From the NCBI RefSeq assembly GCF_903652925.1, contig NZ_CAHLAR010000001.1, positions 1,054,001-1,118,000 on the forward strand: a stretch of DNA of 64,000 bases, in the 5' to 3' direction. The position numbers and the translations under genes are program-made. Under the pieces are notes generated by a model. It did no database searches. It saw only the letters and a program-made list of their open reading frames with translations, and was not told where the DNA came from. Below are positions 25,267 to 33,994 of this stretch, one piece after another. Origin of the DNA: Achromobacter anxifer (GTDB lineage Bacteria; Pseudomonadota; Gammaproteobacteria; Burkholderiales; Burkholderiaceae_B). Each line of letters starts with the position of its first letter. Within the stretch, counting starts at the first letter, position 1.

Positions 25267-26402
25267 TGGCCGGCCCGCTCGCGGGCGTGCGCGTCATCGA
25301 CATGACCTCGGTGGCCATGGGGCCGTACGGCACCCAGATCCTGGCCGACATGGGCGCGGAGGTGATCAAGGTCGAGTCGCCCGAAGGCGACGTGTTCCGC
25401 ACCTCGGCCCCGGCCGCGAGCCCGGGCATGGGGCCGGCCTACCTGAACCTCAATCGCAACAAGTACAGCGTGACGCTGGACGCCAAGACGCCGGCCGACC
25501 GCGACAGCCTGCTGCGCCTGATCGACGGCGCGGACGTGTTCGTGTCCAACGTGCGTCCGGCCGCCCTGGCGCGGCTGGGCCTGGACGCGGACACGCTGCG
25601 CGCGCGCAACCCGCGCCTGATCCATTGCTCGGCCGTGGGCTTCGGCCAGGACGGGCCCTACGCGGCGCGTCCGGCCTTCGACGACATCATCCAGGCCATG
25701 AGCGGACTGGCCGACCTGCAGGGACGCAACAGCGGCGCGCCGGCCTATGTGAACACCATTCTTGCCGACAAGGTGGCGGGGCTGACGCTGGCCTACGCCA
25801 TTCCCATGGCCCTGTACGAGCGCGAACGCTCGGGGCAGGGACAGGCGGTGGAAGTCCCCATGTTCGAGACCCTGGTGTCCTTCACGCTGATCGAGCACAT
25901 GAGCGGCCACAGCTTCGTGCCGCCCAAGGGACCCATGGGCTACAGCCGCGTGCTGTCGCCGCAGCGGCGTCCCTATCGCACGCGCGACGGCTACCTGGCC
26001 CTGCTGCCGTATACCGACGCGCAGTGGCGACGTTTCTTCGCCCTGGCCGAACGCGCCGATCTGGCGGCGGATCCGCGCTACGTCGACGCGAGCTCGCGCG
26101 CGCGGCATTTCGATGAGCTCTACCAGGACCTGGCGGACATCGTCGCGCTGCGCGGCACCGAGGAATGGCTGGCGCTGCTGGCGGACGCCGACATCCCGCA
26201 TTCGCGCGTGAACACGCCCGAGGCCCTGTTCGACGATCCGCACCTTCAGGCCACCGGCTTTTTCCAGCGCGTGGAACACCCGACCGAGGGACCGCTGATG
26301 GCGGCCGGCATTCCGGTGCGTTTCTCGCGCACGCCGGGCGAGATCCGGCGCCAGGCGCCGCGCCAGGACGCCGATCGCGATATGCTCGAGCCTGCGCGCT
26401 GA
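25266..26402 (+). CDS. CaiB/BaiF (class III) CoA-transferase
   Basis: A 378-residue family III CoA-transferase. The N-terminal GVRVIDMTSVAMGPYGTQIL and ADMGAEVIKVESPEGD are standard. The probable catalytic Asp168 lies in TILADKVAGL, at the place of the active-site Asp in CaiB and formyl-CoA transferase. FGQDGPYA and the glycine-rich RSGQGQAVEVPMFE are also intact. It gives the island a second, different CoA-activation enzyme besides the PcaIJ-like pair, perhaps for another acid or a later intermediate. Confidence 0.92.
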   Translation: MAGPLAGVRVIDMTSVAMGPYGTQILADMGAEVIKVESPEGDVFRTSAPAASPGMGPAYLNLNRNKYSVTLDAKTPADRDSLLRLIDGADVFVSNVRPAALARLGLDADTLRARNPRLIHCSAVGFGQDGPYAARPAFDDIIQAMSGLADLQGRNSGAPAYVNTILADKVAGLTLAYAIPMALYERERSGQGQAVEVPMFETLVSFTLIEHMSGHSFVPPKGPMGYSRVLSPQRRPYRTRDGYLALLPYTDAQWRRFFALAERADLAADPRYVDASSRARHFDELYQDLADIVALRGTEEWLALLADADIPHSRVNTPEALFDDPHLQATGFFQRVEHPTEGPLMAAGIPVRFSRTPGEIRRQAPRQDADRDMLEPAR

Positions 26403-26441
26403 GGCCGGCATGGCCGGCGGCGCCTGGCGGCGACTTCGACC

Positions 26442-27353
26442 ATGAACATCACTCTCAAGCAACTGCGCGTGTTTTGCGCGCTTTACGAACTGCGCAGTTT
26501 CACGGCCGCCGCCCGCGCGGCCTTCGTGACCCAATCGGCCGTCAGCAAGCTTTGCGCCGAACTGGAGGCCGAAGTCGGCCAACCCTTGTTCGAGCGCTCC
26601 ACCCGCAGCGTCACGCCTTGCGATGGCGCCGCCGATTTCTATGCCTACGCCCAGGAGATCCTGGGCACCGTGCGCGCCGCCGAGCGCAGCATGTCGGGCC
26701 TGCGCACGCTGGAGCGCGGCACCGTGGGCGTGGCCACTTCGCCCTTGATGATGGTAGGCCTGCTGGGCGATGTGGTGGCGGACTATCACCGCGCCCATCC
26801 CAGCGTGAAGCTGGACCTGTTCGAACTCTCCACCGACGACACCATCGAACACGTGCGCAACGGCCGCGCCGACTTCGGTATCGTCTCGGTCGAAACGCCC
26901 TCGGAAGAACTGGCCACACGCGTCATCTACCGCGACACCATGTACGCGGTGTGCGCGCCGCGCCACGCCCTGACGCGCAAGCGCTCGGTGTCCTGGGCCG
27001 ACGTGGCCGCGCACGACCACGTCATGCTGCGCAACGTCTACAGCGTGCGGCGCAGCCTGGACCGCGTGGCGGCCGACCTGAACCTGGAATTCCGCTACCG
27101 CATCGAGGCCGGCATGCTGACCTCGGCGCTGAAGCTGGTGGGCGCCGGGCTAGGCATCACCGTGGTCCCGGGCTATGCCTGCGACCTGGCGCGCCAGCTG
27201 GGCCTGCGCATATTGGCCATCGACGGCGCGCGCAAGCACGGGCATGAGCTCTGGCTGATCCAGCGCCGCAATGCGCGGCTGTCGCTGGCGGCCTCGGCTT
27301 TCCTGCAGGCCACCGAGGACTATCTGCGCCAGCGCCAGGCCGACGGCAATTAA
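26442..27353 (+). CDS. LysR-family regulator of the acyl-CoA island (copy 2)
   Basis: A 303-residue LysR protein paralogous to the one at 23389-24321. The HTH is TAAARAAFVTQSAVSKLCAE and the effector domain begins near residue 91 (GTVGVATSPLMMVGLLGDV). It lies 39 bp after the CaiB-type gene and 114 bp before a Bug receptor gene; the latter gap holds the second copy of the shared promoter element. It therefore probably controls the Bug gene and may cross-regulate the other promoter. Confidence 0.93.
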   Translation: MNITLKQLRVFCALYELRSFTAAARAAFVTQSAVSKLCAELEAEVGQPLFERSTRSVTPCDGAADFYAYAQEILGTVRAAERSMSGLRTLERGTVGVATSPLMMVGLLGDVVADYHRAHPSVKLDLFELSTDDTIEHVRNGRADFGIVSVETPSEELATRVIYRDTMYAVCAPRHALTRKRSVSWADVAAHDHVMLRNVYSVRRSLDRVAADLNLEFRYRIEAGMLTSALKLVGAGLGITVVPGYACDLARQLGLRILAIDGARKHGHELWLIQRRNARLSLAASAFLQATEDYLRQRQADGN

Positions 27354-27362
27354 ATCTGATCT

Positions 27363-27400
27363 GGAATAAGTCTATGAAAATTAGTCCCTTGTTGGGATAA
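27363..27400. promoter_or_regulatory. LysR-island promoter element, copy 2
   Basis: The stretch at 27374-27400 (ATGAAAATTAGTCCC then TTGTTGGGATAA) aligns with 24400-24426, and GGAATAAGTCT at 27363-27373 is the reverse complement of an AGACTTATTCC half-site. TCCC-TTGTT-GGGA forms an internal dyad. The element ends 67 bp before the Bug ATG at 27468. Confidence 0.55.
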
Positions 27401-27467
27401 GCGGGTCGCACGCATCATACGGTCAGAGTTGAAGAGGCCGACCCGCGGCCCCTGACAGGAGACAAGC

Positions 27468-28460
27468 ATGACTCGACCGTTCGGCGCCCGGCGCCGCCTG
27501 CTGGCCGCAGGCAGCCTCACCGTCCTGACCGCCCTTGCTGGCGCGCTGCCCGCCGCCGCGCAGGCCCAGCCGGCCTACCCCGACAAGCCCATCACCATCG
27601 TCGTGCCGTTCTCGCCCGGCAGCGCCACCGACACCAGCGCGCGCATCATCGCGGAAAAGCTCGGCCCGCGCCTGAACGTGCCCGTCGTGATCGAGAACAA
27701 GCCCGGCGCGTCCGGCACCATCGGTTCCTCGTTCGTGGCGCGCGCCCAGCCCGACGGCTACACGCTGATCCTCACCAGCAGCTCGACCCATTCGGCGACC
27801 CCGGCGCTGTTCCGCAAGCTGCCGTTCGACCCCACCGGCGACTTCATCCACGTCATTCGCATCGCCACCATTCCGATGATGCTGGTGGTGCGCGAGGACG
27901 CGCCCTACAAGACGCTGCAGGAACTGGTCAAGGCCACGCAGGCCAAGCCCCTGAACTACGCCTACGGTTCGCCCACCAGCCAGATCGCCGGCGCCACCTT
28001 CAATACCGTGGCCGGCGCTGCCGCCAACGGCGTGCCCTACAAGAGCCAGCCGCCGGCCGTGACCGACCTGCTGGGCGGACATGTGGATTATCTGTTCGCC
28101 GACCTGTCCGTCGTGACCTCCTTCATGCAGAGCGGCAAGTTGCGCGGCCTGGCCTACACGGGCCACGAGCGCGCCAAGGAATTCCCGGCCGTGCCGACGC
28201 TGGCGGAGCTGGGCTACAAGAACTTCGACCTGGTGGTGTGGGTCGGCGTGGCCGTGCCGGCCAAGACGCCCGACGCCATTGCGCAGAAGCTGAACCAGGA
28301 AGTCGCCGCCATCCTGCGCGAACCCGACGTGCTGCAGCGCTTCGAGTCCCTGGGCATGCAGGTCTCGCCCAATACGCTGGCCGAACACCAGGCCTTCGCG
28401 CAATCGCAGCGCCAGGTCTGGACCCAGCGCGCGGTCGATGCCAAGATCGAACCGCAATAA
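27468..28460 (+). CDS. Bug-family periplasmic solute-binding receptor (second copy)
   Basis: A 330-residue exported binding protein. The N-terminal RRLLAAGSLTVLTALAGALP segment is a signal peptide ending near AQA (residue about 33). The mature start YPDKPITIVVPFSPGSATD is the Bug hallmark, and VIENKPGASGTIGSSFVARA is the second conserved segment. It follows the LysR gene and the shared promoter element, and a strong terminator follows it. It is probably an uptake receptor for a substrate of the island, different from the first Bug protein given the low similarity. Confidence 0.93.
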   Translation: MTRPFGARRRLLAAGSLTVLTALAGALPAAAQAQPAYPDKPITIVVPFSPGSATDTSARIIAEKLGPRLNVPVVIENKPGASGTIGSSFVARAQPDGYTLILTSSSTHSATPALFRKLPFDPTGDFIHVIRIATIPMMLVVREDAPYKTLQELVKATQAKPLNYAYGSPTSQIAGATFNTVAGAAANGVPYKSQPPAVTDLLGGHVDYLFADLSVVTSFMQSGKLRGLAYTGHERAKEFPAVPTLAELGYKNFDLVVWVGVAVPAKTPDAIAQKLNQEVAAILREPDVLQRFESLGMQVSPNTLAEHQAFAQSQRQVWTQRAVDAKIEPQ

Positions 28461-28476
28461 GCAGCGGGAACCGAAG

Positions 28477-28500
28477 AGGGCGCCGATGGGCGCCCTTTTT
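28477..28500 (+). terminator. Rho-independent terminator after the Bug gene
   Basis: AGGGCGCC (28477-28484), loop GATG, GGCGCCCT (28489-28496), then T through 28500. A perfect 8-bp GC-rich stem with U-tract, 16 bp after the Bug stop. Confidence 0.9.
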
Positions 28501-28619
28501 GCATGGGGCGGGGTGACCGCTGCCTGGCCGCGCGGCGTGCCGGCCGCGGGCAAAACGAATAAAGTGCCAGACAGCGCCCGCGCGGATGCCGCGGGCAATC
28601 ATCGAAAAATGGAGACGGT

Positions 28620-29387
28620 ATGGATACGGTAGGCAAGGCGGGCGCCAGCGTGCGCGAACAGGTCAGCGCAACGGAATGGGAGGTCCGCAAGGACCTGGCG
28701 GCGCTGTACCGGCTGGTGGCGCTGTTCGGCTGGGACGACCTGATCTTCACGCACATCACGGCCAAGGTGCCCGGGACGGAGCACTTCCTGATCAATCCCT
28801 ACGGCATGATGTTCGACGAAATCACGGCCTCCAGCCTGGTCAAGATCGATCTGGACGGACGCAAGGTCATGGAGTCGGAATACGACATCAATCCGGCCGG
28901 CTTCACCATCCACAGCTGTATCCATGCCGCGCGCAAGGACGCCATGTGCGTGCTGCACACGCATTCCATCAACGGGGTGGCGGTGTCGGCGCAAAAGGCC
29001 GGGCTGCTGCCGCTGTCGCAGTTCGCGTTCATCGTGCTGCGTTCGCTCAGCTATCACGACTACGAAGGCCTGGCGCTCAATCCCGAGGAACAGCCGCGCC
29101 TGGTGCGGGACCTGGGCAGCAATACCTATCTGATCCTGCGCAACCACGGCCTTTTGACCGTGGGGCAGAGCATGGCCGAAGCCTTCCAGGCCATGCACAG
29201 GCTGGAGGCCGCCTGCATGGCGCAGGTGCGGGCCCAGGCCGGCGGCGGCGAGCTGACCTACATCCCAGAGGAAATCCTCAAGAACGCGACGGTGGAGTCG
29301 CAGGCCGATCGCGCGCACAAGGCCAAGCTGGCCTGGCCGGGACTGCTGCGCCGCCTGGACCGCCGCAACCCCGGCTACGCGGAGTAG
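28620..29387 (+). CDS. Class II aldolase/adducin family protein
   Basis: A 255-residue class II aldolase fold. Zinc ligands are visible as His113 and His115 in VLHTHSINGVAV and His176 in LILRNHGLLTVG. The N-terminal DLAALYRLVALFGWDDLIFTHIT matches fuculose-phosphate aldolase-like proteins of the araD group. It is separated from the Bug gene by a terminator, so it may have its own promoter. A role in the island pathway is possible but not shown. Confidence 0.87.
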   Translation: MDTVGKAGASVREQVSATEWEVRKDLAALYRLVALFGWDDLIFTHITAKVPGTEHFLINPYGMMFDEITASSLVKIDLDGRKVMESEYDINPAGFTIHSCIHAARKDAMCVLHTHSINGVAVSAQKAGLLPLSQFAFIVLRSLSYHDYEGLALNPEEQPRLVRDLGSNTYLILRNHGLLTVGQSMAEAFQAMHRLEAACMAQVRAQAGGGELTYIPEEILKNATVESQADRAHKAKLAWPGLLRRLDRRNPGYAE

Positions 29388-29394
29388 CCGGGCG

Positions 29395-29419
29395 CGGGCC
29401 CCGCGCGACGCGGGGCCCG
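29395..29419. terminator. GC-rich hairpin between convergent genes
   Basis: CGGGCCCCGCG and CGCGGGGCCCG form a perfect 11-bp stem with a 3-nt loop. It occupies the 42-bp gap between the aldolase stop and the DUF1993 stop. No U-tract exists on either strand, so it may block read-through or act as a 3' stability hairpin. Confidence 0.5.
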
Positions 29420-29429
29420 TCAAACGGGA

Positions 29430-29939
29430 TCAGTACTTGCCCATGTAGTCGCGCTTGCCGATTTCCACGCCGTTGTGGCGCAGGATGTCGTAGGCCGTGG
29501 TCACATGGAAGAAGAACTGCGGCAGGCCATAGTGCAGCAGGTAGGCGCTGCCGCTCAGCTTCTTTTCCTTCGGCGTGCCCGGACGCAGCACGATTTCGCG
29601 CGCTTCGGCTTGCGCGAACTGTTCTGGGCCGAACGAGCCGACGTGTTCCAGGGTCTTGGCGATCAGCGCCTGCAGGCCCGCGAAGCTGGCTTCGCTATCC
29701 GGCCACGACGGCACTTCCGCGCCAGCCAGGCGCGAGGCGATGCCTTTGGCGAAGTCCGAGGCGATCTGCACCTGGCGCACCAGCGGAAACATGTCGGGGA
29801 ACAGGCGGGCGCCCAGATAGGCTTCCGGATCGATGTTCTTTTCCGTGGCGTGGGCTTCCGCCTTCTTCAGCACGTCGGACAGCGCCGACAGCATTTGCGT
29901 CAGGACGGGGACGGAGGCGCTATGCATAAAACTGCTCAT
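29430..29939 (-). CDS. DUF1993 family protein
   Basis: A 169-residue soluble protein matching the DUF1993 (DinB-like helical bundle) pattern: start SFMHSASVPVLTQMLSALSD, middle LFPDMFPLVRQVQIASDFAK, and C-terminal HYGLPQFFFHVTTAYDILRH with three His that could bind a metal. End motif GKRDYMGKY. The biochemical role of this family is not established. It is divergent from the GntR gene, which may control it. Confidence 0.85.
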   Translation of the reverse strand: MSSFMHSASVPVLTQMLSALSDVLKKAEAHATEKNIDPEAYLGARLFPDMFPLVRQVQIASDFAKGIASRLAGAEVPSWPDSEASFAGLQALIAKTLEHVGSFGPEQFAQAEAREIVLRPGTPKEKKLSGSAYLLHYGLPQFFFHVTTAYDILRHNGVEIGKRDYMGKY

Positions 29940-30053
29940 GTCGAATCTCGCTTGATGGTTGCAGCCGGCGCGGGAGGCGCCGGACGGGCCTGGGAAGACT
30001 ACCAGCAGTCTGCTTGCGGCGTTCGCTTCGGCGGTGAGGATTACATCATCACG

Positions 30054-30065
30054 ACATCATGATGT
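30054..30065. promoter_or_regulatory. GntR operator candidate, ACATCATGATGT
   Basis: A perfect 12-bp palindrome, with a further ACATCAT at 30043-30049 and TATGATGT at 30066-30073. The cluster ends about 5 bp before the GntR ATG at 30078, so occupancy would block its own transcription or initiation. Confidence 0.55.
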
Positions 30066-30077
30066 TATGATGTCCAT

Positions 30078-30821
30078 ATGCAAAACGAATCCGACTATGC
30101 CCCTCTATACGCACGGGTGGAAACGGCGCTGGCCGCGGAAATCACCGCCGGCAGCCTGTCTCCCGGCAGTCAGCTGCCCACGGAAGACCAGCTGATCCAG
30201 CGTTTCGCCGTCAGCCGCACCACCGTGCGCAAGGCGGTGGAAAACCTGGTGGCGCGCGGGCTGGTGGAAATCCGGCGCGGCAAGGGCACCTTCGTCACGG
30301 AACCCAAGCTGACCCAGGCGCTGACCGGCCTGAGCGGATTCGTCGAGGACATGGAGGCGCTGGGCCGCCGCGCCACGGCCAGGCTGCTGGACAAGCGGCC
30401 GGTGCCGGCCACCGAGGACGTTGCGCGCCAGCTGGGCGTGGCGCGCGGCGCCATGGTCTATCGCATCGAACGCGTGCGCCTGGCGGACGGCGTGGCGCTG
30501 TCCTTCGATGAAACCTATCTGCCGTTGGACATAGGTGAAAAGGTCGCCAGCAACGACCTGGAAGCCGAGCCCATCTTTGACCTGCTGGAGCTGCGCTACG
30601 ACCTGCCGCTGATCGAAGCCGAATACCAGCTGGAAGCCGTGACCGCGGACGAGCGCGTCGCGCTGGCGCTGGGCATCGCGGCGGGCAGCCCGATCTTCCT
30701 CATCGAGCGCACCTCGTACACCGAGGGCCAGCGGCCCGTCGATTACGAAAAGCTCTATTACCGCGGCGACCTGATCCGCTTCTCCACCCGCCTGTCCCGC
30801 CTGCCACGCAAGCGGGCCTGA
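30078..30821 (+). CDS. GntR-family (HutC/UTRA) transcriptional regulator
   Basis: A 247-residue protein. The GntR winged helix spans about 10-75, with SQLPTEDQLIQRFAVSRTTV and the RGKGTFV wing. A UTRA effector domain follows, ending with the typical IFLIERTSYTEGQRPVDYEK. Preceded by a cluster of ACATCAT half-sites that suggest autorepression. It is followed after 8 bp by a TauE/SafE permease gene, a likely co-transcribed partner. Confidence 0.93.
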   Translation: MQNESDYAPLYARVETALAAEITAGSLSPGSQLPTEDQLIQRFAVSRTTVRKAVENLVARGLVEIRRGKGTFVTEPKLTQALTGLSGFVEDMEALGRRATARLLDKRPVPATEDVARQLGVARGAMVYRIERVRLADGVALSFDETYLPLDIGEKVASNDLEAEPIFDLLELRYDLPLIEAEYQLEAVTADERVALALGIAAGSPIFLIERTSYTEGQRPVDYEKLYYRGDLIRFSTRLSRLPRKRA

Positions 30822-30829
30822 GCTGGCGC

Positions 30830-31687
30830 ATGGAGACCTCCACGATCCTCTGGCTGTTTGCCGCCGCCTTCGGCGCCAGCGCGCTGGGCGGCGTGCTTGG
30901 CATGGCCAGCGGCATCTTCATCGTGCCCATCCTGACGCTGCTGTTCGGCGTGGACATCCACGTGGCCATCGGCGCCAGCATCATCTCGGTGATCGCCTGT
31001 TCCTGCGGCAGCGCGGCGCCATTCCTGAGAGGGCGGCTGACCAACGTGCGGCTGGCCATCGTGCTGGAAACCGCCACCACGCTGGGCGCGCTGACCGGCG
31101 TGTTCCTCATCGGCATCGTCTCCACGCAATTCCTCTATGGGCTGTTCGCCGTGATCCTGGCCGTGTCCGCGCAGCAGATGCTGGCGCGCCGCCGCGAGGC
31201 TGCCGCCATCGCGCCCGACGCGGCAAGCTGGGCCACGGCGCTGCGCCTGCACTCCAGCTTTCCCGACCGTGCGCGGGGCACGGAGGTGCACTACCAGGTG
31301 GACCGCGTGCCGTTGGGCCTGTCGCTGATGTATGGCGCCGGCCTGATCTCGGCGCTGCTAGGCATAGGCTCGGGCGTGCTCAAGATCCCCGCCATGGACG
31401 CCGCCCTGAAGCTGCCCATCAAGGTCTCGTCCGCCACCTCCAACTTCATGATCGGCGTGACCGCCGCCGCCAGCGCGGGCGCGTACTTCGTGCGCGGCGA
31501 CATCGATATCGGCATCGCCGGGCCCGTGGCGCTGGGCTCGGTCGCGGGGGCGCTGCTTGGCGCCCGCATGCTGATGGGCCTGCCGGCGGACAAGCTGCGC
31601 GTTTTCTTCGTGATCGTGCTGGGCCTGCTGGCGGTGCAGATGCTGTTGAGCGCGCTGGGCGTGCAGGTTCCGGGAGGTCCGGCATGA
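30830..31687 (+). CDS. TauE/SafE-family anion permease
   Basis: A 285-residue membrane protein with about eight helices. The conserved repeats appear as GASALGGVLGMASGIFIVPIL in the first half and GLISALLGIGSGVLKIPAMD in the second, the two-fold TauE/SafE pattern; SSATSNFMIGVTAAASAG is also family-typical. Members export or import sulfite, sulfonates or related organic anions. It overlaps the next small membrane gene by 4 bp and sits 8 bp after the GntR regulator, making a three-gene operon. Confidence 0.92.
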   Translation: METSTILWLFAAAFGASALGGVLGMASGIFIVPILTLLFGVDIHVAIGASIISVIACSCGSAAPFLRGRLTNVRLAIVLETATTLGALTGVFLIGIVSTQFLYGLFAVILAVSAQQMLARRREAAAIAPDAASWATALRLHSSFPDRARGTEVHYQVDRVPLGLSLMYGAGLISALLGIGSGVLKIPAMDAALKLPIKVSSATSNFMIGVTAAASAGAYFVRGDIDIGIAGPVALGSVAGALLGARMLMGLPADKLRVFFVIVLGLLAVQMLLSALGVQVPGGPA

Positions 31688-32007
31688 GGCAGGCGGCGGA
31701 CAAGCAGGCAGCGGACAGACAGGCGCGGCGCGACCGCCTTATCGCCGGGCTGTTGTGGCACGGCACCTGGCTCGCCTGCGCGCTCATCGCCGCAGGCATG
31801 GCATTCGACTTTTTCGCGCCGGGCAATGCCGTTTTGCGCGGACTCGAACTGGTCAAGGCTGGCGTGGCGCTCTTCATCCTGCTGCCGGTGGCGCGGGTGG
31901 CGCTGATGCTGGCCATGTTCCTGCGCGAACGCGACTACGCCTACACCGCCATCTCCGCCCTGGTGCTGCTCGTGATCGCGGCCGGCGTCGTCTCCGGGCT
32001 GCGGTGA
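31684..32007 (+). CDS. DUF1634 membrane protein, TauE/SafE partner
   Basis: A 107-residue protein with three membrane segments (LLWHGTWLACALIAAGMAF, a middle one around residues 57-78, and AISALVLLVIAAGVVSGL). DUF1634 genes are regularly found directly after TauE/SafE permeases, as here with a 4-bp overlap. Function unknown; probably a small partner subunit of the permease. Confidence 0.82.
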   Translation: MRQAADKQAADRQARRDRLIAGLLWHGTWLACALIAAGMAFDFFAPGNAVLRGLELVKAGVALFILLPVARVALMLAMFLRERDYAYTAISALVLLVIAAGVVSGLR

Positions 32008-32022
32008 GGCCGCCGGCTTTCC

Positions 32023-32028
32023 TATAAT
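32023..32028 (+). promoter_or_regulatory. -10 box TATAAT before the alpha/beta hydrolase gene
   Basis: A perfect TATAAT hexamer, 50 bp before the ATG at 32079. The -35 region is GC-rich and poorly matched, so expression may be weak or activator-dependent. Confidence 0.4.
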
Positions 32029-32078
32029 CGGGGCGCGATGCGATGGCGCGTCGGCGCATTCACTCCCAGGACTTTTTC

Positions 32079-32867
32079 ATGCTTGCCATTACCAGCCAGG
32101 ATGTCTACGTGCACACCAGCCAGGGCCGCCTCTTTGCGCGCCGTTGGGACCCCGCTGGGGAGGAGGTGGCGGGGGCGCCCATCGTGCTGTTCCACGACTC
32201 GCTGGGTTGCGTGGAGTTGTGGCGGGATTTTCCTGAGCAACTGGCGCAGGAAACCGGGCGCAGCGTCATCGCCTACGACCGTCTCGGCTTCGGCCGTTCC
32301 GATCCCAACACCGCCGTGTTCGAGCCCGGCTTCGTGGCGGAAGAGGCGCAGGGCGGATTCCGCAGCCTGCGGGAAGAGCTGGGCATCGGCCCCTTCGTGG
32401 GCTTTGGACACAGCGTGGGCGGCGGCATGGCGGTGTGCAGCGCCGGCGTCTACGCGGACGATTGCCAGGCGCTGATCACCGAGTCCGCGCAGATGTACGC
32501 CGAGGACCGCACGCTGCAAGGCATCCGCGCGGCCAAGCTAAACTTCGCCGAACCGGGCCAGCTGGACCGCTTGAAGAAGTATCACGGCGAGAAGGCCGCC
32601 TGGGTACTGGGCGCCTGGATCGACACCTGGCTGGCTCCTGAATTCGCTGATTGGAACCTGGACGAGCAATTGCGCCAGGTCCGCTGCCCGGTGCTTGCCC
32701 TGCATGGCGAGGAAGACGAATACGGCTCCCCGCTGCATCAGGACAAGATCGCGGCGCTGGCAGGCGGACGCGCCGTGCTGCTGGAAAACTGCGGCCATGT
32801 GCCGCATCGCGAGCAAAGCCGCATCGTGTTGGACGTGGTGGGCCAGTGGCTGAAGACGATAGGGTGA
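32079..32867 (+). CDS. Alpha/beta hydrolase
   Basis: A 262-residue alpha/beta-hydrolase fold protein. VLFHDSLGCVELWRDFP is the HG-loop region with HD replacing HG; the nucleophile elbow is GFGHSVGGGMAV with Ser in G-H-S-V-G. The acid is probably Asp in LHGEEDEYGS and the catalytic His lies in NCGHVPHRE near the C-terminus. The ATG at 32079 follows CCCAGG; an in-frame ATG at 32043 is too close to the TATAAT. Substrate unknown; esterase or meta-cleavage hydrolase-type. Confidence 0.87.
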   Translation: MLAITSQDVYVHTSQGRLFARRWDPAGEEVAGAPIVLFHDSLGCVELWRDFPEQLAQETGRSVIAYDRLGFGRSDPNTAVFEPGFVAEEAQGGFRSLREELGIGPFVGFGHSVGGGMAVCSAGVYADDCQALITESAQMYAEDRTLQGIRAAKLNFAEPGQLDRLKKYHGEKAAWVLGAWIDTWLAPEFADWNLDEQLRQVRCPVLALHGEEDEYGSPLHQDKIAALAGGRAVLLENCGHVPHREQSRIVLDVVGQWLKTIG

Positions 32868-32955
32868 CCGGTGGCGTGCATCCTGTCGCAGTCCGCGCTT
32901 AGAATCGGACTAGACTTTTCCGCGCCCAGCGCCTGTTTTTCGAGGTCCCGATCCG

Positions 32956-33966
32956 ATGTCCGTCCGTCAGCCAGAATGCCAAGCCGTACACAATTCGACC
33001 AACCGTCACGCCATCTTCCTGGTCGCGACGCTCAATGAGGGCGCCGCCGCAGCGGAGACCGTGCGCGGCTGGTGCGCCGACGTCGCGGCGCTTACCCGTA
33101 CTGTGGCGACCCGCTCTCCCGAACAGAATCTGTCCTGTGTCTGTGCCTTCGGTTCCAGCGCCTGGGACCGGCTGTTCGGCGCGCCGCGTCCCGCGTCGCT
33201 GCATCCCTTCCGCGAATTCGGTTCGGGCGAACGCCTGGCCATGGCCACGCCGGGCGACCTGCTGCTGCACATCCGCGCGGACTCGATGGACTATTGCTTC
33301 GAGCTGGCGACGCTGCTGCTGGGCGCGCTGGGCGACGCCGTGACCGTCGTCGATGAAGTCCATGGCTTCCGCTACTTCGACCGGCGCGCCATCATCGGTT
33401 TCGTCGACGGCACCGAGAATCCCGAGGGCCAGGAGGCGGTCGATTTCACCGTCATCGGCGACGAGGATGGGGGGTTCGCCGGCGGCAGCTACGTCCTGGT
33501 GCAGAAGTACCTGCACGACATGGCGGCCTGGAACGCACTGTCGGTAGAGGGCCAGGAAGGCGTCATCGGCCGCCACAAGTTTTCCAACGTGGAGCTCGAT
33601 GATGACATCAAGCCCGCGTCGTCGCACAGCGCGCTCACCACCATCGAAGAGAACGGCCAGGAAGTGAAGATCTTGCGCGACAACATGCCGTTCGGACGCC
33701 CGGGCTCGGGCGAGTTCGGCACCTACTTCATCGGCTATGCGCGCTCGCCGCGTCCCATCGAGCTGATGCTGGAGAACATGTTCGTCGGGCGCCCGGCCGG
33801 CAACTATGACCGCCTGCTGGACTTCAGCCGGGCGGTAACCGGCGGCCTGTTCTTCGTGCCGTCGGCCGATCTGCTGGAGGAGCTGGCGGAGCGCGAGCCG
33901 GGCGCCAGCGCGCAGGCAGGCGAGCCGGCGGCGGCAGCGCCCGTGGCGGCAGGCAAGGCCAACTGA
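32956..33966 (+). CDS. DyP-type heme peroxidase
   Basis: A 336-residue dye-decolorising peroxidase. The family motif GFVDGTEN spans 148-155 with distal Asp151; the proximal heme ligand is His224 in SSHSALTT and the distal Arg is 241 in ILRDNMPFG. No signal peptide or Tat motif is visible, so it appears cytoplasmic. The final 25 residues are Ala-rich without an encapsulin-targeting sequence, and no encapsulin gene is adjacent. It likely reduces H2O2 with an aromatic donor or acts on porphyrin. Confidence 0.93.
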   Translation: MSVRQPECQAVHNSTNRHAIFLVATLNEGAAAAETVRGWCADVAALTRTVATRSPEQNLSCVCAFGSSAWDRLFGAPRPASLHPFREFGSGERLAMATPGDLLLHIRADSMDYCFELATLLLGALGDAVTVVDEVHGFRYFDRRAIIGFVDGTENPEGQEAVDFTVIGDEDGGFAGGSYVLVQKYLHDMAAWNALSVEGQEGVIGRHKFSNVELDDDIKPASSHSALTTIEENGQEVKILRDNMPFGRPGSGEFGTYFIGYARSPRPIELMLENMFVGRPAGNYDRLLDFSRAVTGGLFFVPSADLLEELAEREPGASAQAGEPAAAAPVAAGKAN

Positions 33967-33994
33967 CGCGGAGAGGCGGGGCCGCGCGCCAGCG

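Noticed and set aside
30170-30454. A 94-codon frame antisense to the GntR gene
   Set aside because: Shadow of the strongly supported GntR frame.
32956-33966. DyP as encapsulin cargo
   Set aside because: No encapsulin gene is adjacent and the Ala-rich C-terminus has no cargo-loading peptide.
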